DNA of 64,000 nucleotides from an uncultured Clostridium sp. (GTDB lineage Bacteria > Bacillota > Clostridia > TANB77 > CAG-508): contig CAMXJY010000001.1 of NCBI GenBank assembly GCA_947244325.1, positions 62,001 to 126,000 on the forward strand. The letters are read 5' to 3'. The position numbers were made by a program, and so were the translations under genes. A model generated the notes under the pieces. It was not told where the DNA came from and did no database searches. It worked only from the letters and a program-made list of their open reading frames with translations. Positions 55,671 through 64,000 of this stretch are shown here, one piece after another; the stretch's first letter is position 1, and each line of letters begins with the position of its first letter.

Positions 55671-56315
55671 TTACTGTTCTTCTACTTTACTTGCATTTTC
55701 TTTTTTATTAATATATACAAGTAATTCTATTATTGCAACTACTGTCATTAGATTTATCATTATTGGTGATAATGGAATTCTAACTATTGCTATAATACTT
55801 GCTAGAGCTGCTTCTGTTAAAACTATTATTCCAGCTATAGTTCCAAGTACATTTAAAGTATTTTCTTTTCTAAATCTTATAATTAAGTAAACTATTATTA
55901 AAACTATTGATAATATAACTGGTTTAAAATATGGTTTTATTAAATCTCTAATTCTCACATTAGAATTTGAATTAACAGTAAGTCCTTCTACTGTAATTTC
56001 TGTTCCATATTTTTCATTTATTTTATTTACTAATCCTTCTTTTTCTTCATTTGTTATAGACTCAACATTTATATTTACAGAATCATTAAATAATTCTACA
56101 TTTCTTAAAACTACTTTTTTATTTCCAAATACTTCATTACAAATTGATTTTATATCTTTTAAATCAATTTCTTTACCAATAACTAAATTTACTGATTCAT
56201 GTTGTTGTAAAATTAAAGATACATTAAATCCTTTTAAAGCAACAACTACTATTCCTGCTATAATTAAAAGAATTAAGCCTAATAATATTATTTTTTTATT
56301 TCCATCTAATTTCAT
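55671..56315 (-). CDS. secF: Short SecF-like translocase subunit
   Basis: The 214-aa protein directly follows secD. It has an N-terminal helix (about 10-30), a periplasmic-type domain (about 40-120: ESVNLVIGKEIDLKDI) and three further helices. SecF usually has about 300 aa and six helices, so this version lacks roughly two. It is assigned by position, by the helix-P1-helices layout and by remote similarity. SecDF uses the proton or sodium gradient to help pull proteins through SecYEG. The identification is moderately firm. Confidence 0.65.
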   Translation of the reverse strand: MKLDGNKKIILLGLILLIIAGIVVVALKGFNVSLILQQHESVNLVIGKEIDLKDIKSICNEVFGNKKVVLRNVELFNDSVNINVESITNEEKEGLVNKINEKYGTEITVEGLTVNSNSNVRIRDLIKPYFKPVILSIVLIIVYLIIRFRKENTLNVLGTIAGIIVLTEAALASIIAIVRIPLSPIMINLMTVVAIIELLVYINKKENASKVEEQ

Positions 56316-56342
56316 TTATCTATCCTACCTTTATAATTTTTT

Positions 56343-57800
56343 CTAAATTACAGCTAAAGCAAATATTACTAAAGCATTATATACTGCTTGTAATAATAAT
56401 CCCCAGAATAAAACCATTCCTATACTACTTATTACTACACCAGACATAAATGTAAATATTATAGCTATTATAACAACTGGTATAATTGTAAGATATAATT
56501 CTTTCATAGCTTTTCCAAATACAGCTCTTGTATTTGAAATATCTTTTAATCCATTTAACATTTTAATATCGAATAAATAATTTATTGCTATAACTGATAT
56601 AAATGCAACCAATCCATTTAAAGTTACAGTAACATTTGTATATCTCATTACTAATGTTAATAATGCAATATATCCTACACTAATTATTGATAAACTTAAT
56701 CCTTTTAATTTATATTTTATTATCATAAATATTGAGACTAATGCTATTACTACAGCAAATACTATTTCTGCAATAAATATCATTTCATCTGTTATAACTG
56801 ATTTTACATAGTTATCTGAAGTTAATGTATATGCAAGTGGCATCATATCTCCATTTACAACTTCTGCAATTCTTTGAACTCTATCTCTTGTATCGTTAAA
56901 TGCTGCTGATTCTGTTACAACTTCTCCCATTGGAATTTGTATCATTCCATTATTTACTTCTTCTCCAAAATATGTTGTTAGTAATTCTTGTCCATCTAAT
57001 TTAACTGATATATATTTTATAGTTTCTGTTCCTGTTTCATCTAATGTACTTATATATTCTTTACTTATACTATTTAATTTTTCTGATCCTTCTTTATCAA
57101 ATTGCAATTGTAAATAAAATTGATATCCAGTTTCAGATTGTGAATTTACGGTTTGAGCTTTTTTTACATGATTATTATCAATCAAAATTAATCCTGTATC
57201 ATGATCAACTATTTCAATTTTTCCAATTGTAGAAATTAAAGATTTTTCAAGCTCAAGATTATCATCATCTGGAACTTCTACAACTAATTCTCCTGTTATT
57301 GTATCTATTCTAATATTATACTCATATGAAGATAATGCTTCTAATCTTTTTTGAATTACTTTTTTAGATTTTTCAAAATTATCTATGTTTATATCTTCAT
57401 CATTATTTGCTTTTATTATTCTTGTTTCTTTTTTGTATCCATTAACTGTTTCATCTTCTGATGTTTGCTCTGTTTGATTTTCTTGAGCTTGTCCTTCTGC
57501 TCCAGCTTCTGGATTTTCTGTTGTTTGTTCTCCTTCTGCATTTTCATCATGGTCATGTTCTTCTGCAACTTCTCCCATGATATTTCCATTTTCATCAACA
57601 TAAACTTCTTTTTCTTCTTCAGTTGTATCTAGTGAAAATCTTAATTCTCTGATACCTTTTAGTTCCATTCCATAATTAAAATCAGGCAATAGATTTTGCC
57701 ATACACCTTGTTTTTTTACATACAAACCGCCAAAAGCTATTACTGATATTAATACTACAATCAATAATACTGCTATTGTTCTAACTTTTTTTAAATTCAT
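56343..57800 (-). CDS. secD: SecD-like translocase subunit with acidic insertion
   Basis: The 485-aa protein has an N-terminal helix, GMELKGIRELRFSLD (the conserved G-x-D-L-x-G-G-x-x region in altered form), a large external P1 domain with VIQKRLEALS and ELVVEVPDDD, and six C-terminal helices. Residues about 75-125 form an unusual insertion rich in Glu, Gln, Thr and with HDHDE, probably disordered and outside the cell. It is followed by secF and preceded by an HD-domain gene 10 bases away. YajC, the usual companion, is not found. Confidence 0.85.
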   Translation of the reverse strand: MNLKKVRTIAVLLIVVLISVIAFGGLYVKKQGVWQNLLPDFNYGMELKGIRELRFSLDTTEEEKEVYVDENGNIMGEVAEEHDHDENAEGEQTTENPEAGAEGQAQENQTEQTSEDETVNGYKKETRIIKANNDEDINIDNFEKSKKVIQKRLEALSSYEYNIRIDTITGELVVEVPDDDNLELEKSLISTIGKIEIVDHDTGLILIDNNHVKKAQTVNSQSETGYQFYLQLQFDKEGSEKLNSISKEYISTLDETGTETIKYISVKLDGQELLTTYFGEEVNNGMIQIPMGEVVTESAAFNDTRDRVQRIAEVVNGDMMPLAYTLTSDNYVKSVITDEMIFIAEIVFAVVIALVSIFMIIKYKLKGLSLSIISVGYIALLTLVMRYTNVTVTLNGLVAFISVIAINYLFDIKMLNGLKDISNTRAVFGKAMKELYLTIIPVVIIAIIFTFMSGVVISSIGMVLFWGLLLQAVYNALVIFALAVI

Positions 57801-57809
57801 AATTACCTC

Positions 57810-58469
57810 CTATAATAAGTTTGTATCATTTATAATTAATTCAAACCATAATCCTAAATATTTTGCTGCCCTTTTACTCATTTTAGTTCTATCCATAAAA
57901 ATTTCAAAATAATCTATTACTGGACAAATTTTTGTATCTATAGTTAAATTCAATATAGCTTTTCTTTCTTCTGTATCTATTTTTAGCTCTGAATTTGTAA
58001 CAGCATAGTTTACTTCATCATGTTTATCAAATAAACTTCTGTCTTTTTTTGAAACTCTACTTCTGTGTGCATCTGATTTATCAGCTAAAATTAATGCTGC
58101 CGATATATCACTTACTGGTGTTCCTGTCATTTCATCATGATTTCCTATTGCCATCATTATTTCTGTTCTATCAGAAACATTCATATCCATATCTTTTAAT
58201 ATGTTATATGCAAGTATTGCTCCTGTATGTGCATGATCAACTCTATTTACTGAGTTACCTATATCGTGCATATATCCTGCTATTTTTGCAAGTTCTATTC
58301 TATGTTCATCATAACCTAAAGTACGTAAAATCTCTGATGCTCTTTCTGCAACTAAGGATACGTGTCTTGCAGAATGCTCTGTATATCCTAACACATCTAG
58401 TTGTTTTTGAGCATTTTTTATGAGCTCTCTTACTTCAATGTTATTTACTACATCATCATAAGTTACCAT
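57810..58469 (-). CDS. HD-domain phosphohydrolase
   Basis: The product is 219 aa from ATG 58469 with AAAGGAGG just upstream. The metal-binding residues are visible: HSARH, GYMHDIGNS, DHAHTG and AIGNHDE, giving the H-HD-D type of nucleotide or ribonucleotide phosphohydrolases. It stands directly before secD, an arrangement I recall from other Clostridia. The substrate is unknown. Confidence 0.88.
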   Translation of the reverse strand: MVTYDDVVNNIEVRELIKNAQKQLDVLGYTEHSARHVSLVAERASEILRTLGYDEHRIELAKIAGYMHDIGNSVNRVDHAHTGAILAYNILKDMDMNVSDRTEIMMAIGNHDEMTGTPVSDISAALILADKSDAHRSRVSKKDRSLFDKHDEVNYAVTNSELKIDTEERKAILNLTIDTKICPVIDYFEIFMDRTKMSKRAAKYLGLWFELIINDTNLL

Positions 58470-58576
58470 TTTTCCTCCTTTGTAAGTATTATGTAAATAC
58501 ATTTTAATATACAATATTTCCTTGTAAATTGTATATTAAAATAAAAAAAATAGCAACATATTTTTTGATAATTATT

Positions 58577-58927
58577 TTAAAAATTTACTCCTATTATTCC
58601 ACCAACTGCTCCACCTAATATTCCCAAAATTATCATTATTATTGAATTTATTCCTAAAGAAAATTCTAAATTTATTAAACTAGATACTATGTATAAAATT
58701 AACATATATATTAAGCCTAATAAACTTCCATAAATTATTCCTTTTTCTTTTTTCTCTCTTGATACTCTAAAAGCTCCTATCATTAGTGAAAATGTAGTAA
58801 TAGCTATTGTTATTGGATCAATTAAATTTTCACTAATACTTGTAGTACTTAATACAACTGATAAAACAAATATAAGTATTAGTGACAATAAAACAGAAAT
58901 TATAAGTTCTTTAATGATTTTTTTCAT
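58577..58927 (-). CDS. TIGR04086-type membrane protein
   Basis: The product is 116 aa from ATG 58927 with GGAGG 8 bases upstream. It has four hydrophobic segments (residues 6-27, 37-55, 65-85 and 93-115) and a Gly-rich last helix (ILGILGGAVGGIIGV), which matches the TIGR04086 family found near tgt/yajC/secD in Clostridia. The function is unknown; the conserved neighbourhood suggests a role in membrane protein traffic. A terminator hairpin lies only 15 bases upstream of the start. Confidence 0.8.
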   Translation of the reverse strand: MKKIIKELIISVLLSLILIFVLSVVLSTTSISENLIDPITIAITTFSLMIGAFRVSREKKEKGIIYGSLLGLIYMLILYIVSSLINLEFSLGINSIIMIILGILGGAVGGIIGVNF

Positions 58928-58942
58928 AAAAAATTCCTCCAT

Positions 58943-59094
58943 AAAAAAAGATTTCTATACATTATATTTATAGAAATCTTTTTTATTCTTTTTATATCAT
59001 AGAAAATTATATTTTTTGTTCATTAGAAAAGTGCTCCACATTTTCCAATAAATAAAAGCTTTACCGATATTTGCATCATACAATATTGTATTGT
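58943..59094 (-). repeat. Structured intergenic element, degenerate copy (E)
   Basis: In reverse orientation to copies A-D: palindrome ATACAATATTGTAT (59078-59091), P3-like GGT-AAA-GCT (59057-59065), P4-like 17-bp stem with one mismatch (59041-59057 and 59014-59030) and a terminator, AAAAAGATTTCTATA with complement (58943-58984), ending in seven T. The terminator abuts the ribosome site of the gene at 58577 and could act as an attenuator. Confidence 0.5.
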
Positions 59095-59104
59095 TCCTTA
59101 AATT

Positions 59105-60643
59105 TTAATTTAATTCTACTGTATTTTTTGTATCATCTACAGTATTTGTGTTAGTTACAGTTGTATTTGTACTACTATTTTGTTCAGCACTATTATTTCT
59201 TCTTTCAGATAATAATCTTCCTGTTTCATCTACATTATTAAGTTTTGCATCTACTAATAATTGTTCTAATTCCATTCTTTCTCCATTAAATTCTACATAA
59301 TATGTAGTTTTTCCAGATCTTGTAATAGAATATATTTTTGAATAAGAACAAGGTAATACAAGTTCTTCTGTATTAACATCAAAAATTCCATATAAATCAT
59401 TCCAATTAACAACAACACCACAAATTCCAACAGATGGTGGTATTAAAAGTGTACTTTCTTCATTTCCAGATGATTTGCTTTCTGTAGATATATATCCTAA
59501 ACCATCATAATTAAGTTTTAATTTTAGTTCTCCATCTAGGTTATATAATCCATATTTTCCTGATTTTTCTACTGGTATAACTTTTCCATATAATATATAT
59601 GAATTATCTATTAAGTCAGAGTCAAATTTACTTGTATCATATCCTATTTCATCATTTTCAGCATATATAATAACTTTACCATTTCTATTTAATACACCAT
59701 ATTCTTCGCCTTTTTTTACTAAGTATAATTCTTTTTCCTCATCCATTAAAGATATTTCTTCAAATTCAGAAGGATTGATAATTGTACTTCCATCTGAGCC
59801 TAAAATTCCTACTGTTCCATTTGCTGCTGTTATATAAAACTCTTTTACATTTTGAATAAATTTTATATCATCATATTTTATACTTATTATTTCTTTTCCA
59901 TCTGATAATGAAATTACACCATATGCTGTACTTGGATTTTCTGCGTTTCCATTTCCTACTATAGCATATCCATACAATATAGCTCTTAAATTTTCATAAT
60001 AACCACTTATTTCGCCATATCCCATTTTTACAATACGTTTTTTAGCTTCAGTCATTATATTTTCTAGGCTGTACACTCTTTTTCTAAATTCTTGCCAATC
60101 AATTTGTACATTAAACATTTCTGGTACATATTCAAGTGGTGCATAAAGGTTTCCATCTACAAACTTAACTGTTTTTTCTATTTTAAAAATTTCAGAATAT
60201 CCATTTTCTGATTTTAATGTAACCGGAATTTCTGATATCATTAAATCTTTTCCAATTACTTCAACATATTTTGAATAGCTTTCGTTTTCTGCAGTTACAG
60301 CTAATATTTCAAAATCATTTTGCATATACGCACTATCTTCATTTTCGTTATATTCACCATATACACCTTTTGTATAATTATAACCAAGTATTGAAGCCAT
60401 ATTTCTTAAATTAATATATGTTTCTCCATCTATATCTCTATAGAAATCTTGTGGTATTGCAATTTGTTTTCCATCTAAAAATAATTTTTCTGTTATCGAA
60501 TCTTGATACTTTAAAATCATTATTATAATAAATAGAAACGCCATTAAAAATGCACATAATACTATTGATAACATTACACTTCTTCTATTTCTAGTATTTT
60601 TCTCAATTTGATCTTTGTAAGAATCGCTTTCTTCCAAATTCAT
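59105..60643 (-). CDS. Anchored protein with copper-amine-oxidase-type stalk domain and WG repeats
   Basis: The product is 512 aa from ATG 60643 behind GGGGGG. It has a cytoplasmic start, one membrane helix at about 23-43, then a stalk-like domain (YINLRNMASILGYNYTKG and LYAPLEYVPEMFNVQIDW, the PF07833 pattern). WG-type repeats follow (GVISLSDGKEIISIKYD, YGVLNRNGKVII, SGKYGLYNLDGELKLKLNY). The tail is Asn/Thr-rich. It probably binds wall or matrix ligands. It is set between tgt and the sec genes, where yajC is often found. Confidence 0.8.
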   Translation of the reverse strand: MNLEESDSYKDQIEKNTRNRRSVMLSIVLCAFLMAFLFIIIMILKYQDSITEKLFLDGKQIAIPQDFYRDIDGETYINLRNMASILGYNYTKGVYGEYNENEDSAYMQNDFEILAVTAENESYSKYVEVIGKDLMISEIPVTLKSENGYSEIFKIEKTVKFVDGNLYAPLEYVPEMFNVQIDWQEFRKRVYSLENIMTEAKKRIVKMGYGEISGYYENLRAILYGYAIVGNGNAENPSTAYGVISLSDGKEIISIKYDDIKFIQNVKEFYITAANGTVGILGSDGSTIINPSEFEEISLMDEEKELYLVKKGEEYGVLNRNGKVIIYAENDEIGYDTSKFDSDLIDNSYILYGKVIPVEKSGKYGLYNLDGELKLKLNYDGLGYISTESKSSGNEESTLLIPPSVGICGVVVNWNDLYGIFDVNTEELVLPCSYSKIYSITRSGKTTYYVEFNGERMELEQLLVDAKLNNVDETGRLLSERRNNSAEQNSSTNTTVTNTNTVDDTKNTVELN

Positions 60644-60722
60644 AATTTTTCCCCCCATATTCGTTTCTCTTATACTTCAATACTACTTTACACATTTTTC
60701 AAGCTTTACAGTAACAAAGAAA

Positions 60723-62902
<2,180 letters not shown>

Positions 62903-63030
62903 TTTTGTTTTATTCGTATAATATAAATATATAATTTATTATACGAAATTCTCCTTTCTTTAAAGTTAATCTTTACTTAGTTTTATCTCCTTTTTTAATG
63001 TTTATCAGTAATTTATTAACAATCATTTTA

Positions 63031-63621
63031 TTATATTTTCTTTAATACTTTATCTATTTCTAATTTTAAGTTACAATTTCTACTGTTTGTTATTACAAAA
63101 TCTGCTTTTTCTGTATAATAAGAATCTTCATTTTGTATATTTAATCTACTTTTAGCTACTTCTTCACTTATATTATCTCTTTGGCATATTCTTTCAATTT
63201 TTAGTTCTTTATCTGCTACTAATGCTATTACATAATTGCAATGCTTTTCAAGTCCTGACTCAAAAAGTAATGGTGCATCTATAATTAATATTTCTGTTTC
63301 TTTTGATTCTTTTATTTTTTTTATTCTATTTAAAATTTCTTCAAGCACATATTTAAAAGTTAGTTTATTTAATTTTTCAAGAGCTTCATTATTATTATAA
63401 ATCTTATTTGCTAATAATTTTCTATTCAAATTACCATCTTCCAAAATTACTTCTTGTCCAAAAGTTTCCTTTATGCTCTCTAAATATTCACATCCTGGAA
63501 CACTCATTTCTCTTACAACTTTATCTGCATCTATTATTTTAACATCTTTTCTTTCACTTAATATCTTGCTTAAAGTTGTTTTTCCTGATCCAGAAGAACC
63601 TGTTATTCCAATAATATTCAA
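63031..63621 (-). CDS. coaE: Dephospho-CoA kinase
   Basis: CoaE phosphorylates the 3' hydroxyl of dephospho-CoA, the last step of CoA synthesis. The 196-aa enzyme has the P-loop GITGSSGSGKTT at residues 5-16, IDADKVVREM near 34 and DAPLLFESGL near 117. Length and motifs are standard. It follows rnhA by 16 bases. Confidence 0.95.
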   Translation of the reverse strand: MNIIGITGSSGSGKTTLSKILSERKDVKIIDADKVVREMSVPGCEYLESIKETFGQEVILEDGNLNRKLLANKIYNNNEALEKLNKLTFKYVLEEILNRIKKIKESKETEILIIDAPLLFESGLEKHCNYVIALVADKELKIERICQRDNISEEVAKSRLNIQNEDSYYTEKADFVITNSRNCNLKLEIDKVLKKI

Positions 63622-63637
63622 AATAATAATCCTCCAA

Positions 63638-64000
63638 CTATAAAGTTTTTATAGCACTTGTTGCTAAAAAATCACATCTATTATTATATTCGTTATCACT
63701 GTGCCCTTTTACTTTAATAAATTCAACTTTATGTTTATTTGTTAATTCATACAGTTCTTCCCATAACTCTCTATTTTTTACTGGCTCTTTATTTGCTGTT
63801 TTCCAATTATTCTTTTGCCAATTATTAAGCCAACCTTGATTAAATGCATTTACTACATATGCACTATCACTATATACTTTAACATTACATTCTTCTTTTA
63901 ATAATTTTAGAGCTTCTAAAACTGCTGTTATTTCCATTATATTATTTGTTGTATCATTTTGAGCTCCTGATATTTCTTTTGATTTTTCATTATACATTAA
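63638..64000 (-). CDS. rnhA: Ribonuclease HI, N-terminus cut by window edge
   Basis: RNase HI cuts RNA in RNA-DNA hybrids. The visible 120 codons run in frame through the right edge; the Met at 63997 is internal (preceded by TTA). The catalytic Glu in [13 protein letters not shown], Asp in [12 protein letters not shown] and the final Asp in [11 protein letters not shown] are present, together with the [10 protein letters not shown] segment. The missing part should hold the first Asp in a YTDGSC-type motif. Confidence 0.93.
   Translation of the reverse strand, partial: LMYNEKSKEISGAQNDTTNNIMEITAVLEALKLLKEECNVKVYSDSAYVVNAFNQGWLNNWQKNNWKTANKEPVKNRELWEELYELTNKHKVEFIKVKGHSDNEYNNRCDFLATSAIKTL

Overview
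The window reads as a chromosomal stretch of a low-GC Gram-positive bacterium, most likely an uncultured, gut-type lineage of the Clostridia. The evidence is the strong A+T bias, near-consensus SigA promoters and AGGAGG-type ribosome sites, and the gene set: a FAS-II/acetyl-CoA carboxylase operon, class A PBP, sortase with an LPxxG-type surface protein, SigH, RNase Y, SmpB, YvcK, a BY-kinase-like chain and SecD/SecF. Most genes lie on the minus strand. The species cannot be fixed from sequence alone.

Layout. 1-7.8 kb: fatty-acid operon read on the minus strand (fabH-fabD-fabG-fabF-accB-fabZ, then accC-accD), split between fabZ and accC by an opposite-strand two-gene cassette encoding a polynucleotide-kinase-like P-loop protein. 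8-19 kb: cell-envelope and accessory genes (large anchored protein, class A PBP, VirB4/HerA-like ATPase with a Cys-rich partner, AraC-type regulator, cyclophilin, sortase, smpB). 19-29 kb: fba with a HipA-like gene, a DUF1540-like Cys protein, a WG-repeat membrane protein, tmk, metG and two proteins of unknown function. 29-37 kb: BY-kinase-like fusion, LPYAG surface protein, ychF behind tRNA-Thr, sigH, rny. 37-45 kb: ATP-grasp enzyme, ABC exporter, flavodoxin, two CPBP proteases, an XRE membrane regulator, birA. 45-52 kb: debranching enzyme, yvcK-murB, GT2 synthase. 52-64 kb: pnp, rpsO, secF-secD-HD-TIGR04086, a stalk/WG-repeat protein, tgt-queA, coaE, rnhA.

Functional links. BirA (45 kb) should biotinylate AccB (3 kb), which works with AccC/AccD to supply malonyl-CoA to the Fab enzymes. 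The sortase (18 kb) has a candidate substrate at 32.7 kb. No acyl carrier protein or enoyl-ACP reductase gene lies inside the fab cluster.

Main discovery candidates. (1) By eye, codon CGG is absent in frame from about 17,900 codons of resident genes except at three places (fabH, an AraC regulator, an ABC permease). At each of the three, the conserved reading frame resumes only if the C of CGG is skipped (+1 shift). CGG is used normally in three genes that look imported. This suggests CGG is unassigned or poorly decoded and tolerated or used as a +1 frameshift site. (2) A family of structured intergenic elements, about 100-200 bp, with four hairpins, a conserved bulge, compensatory changes between copies and a terminator at the end, occurs five times. 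Both were found by manual reading and need whole-genome checks.
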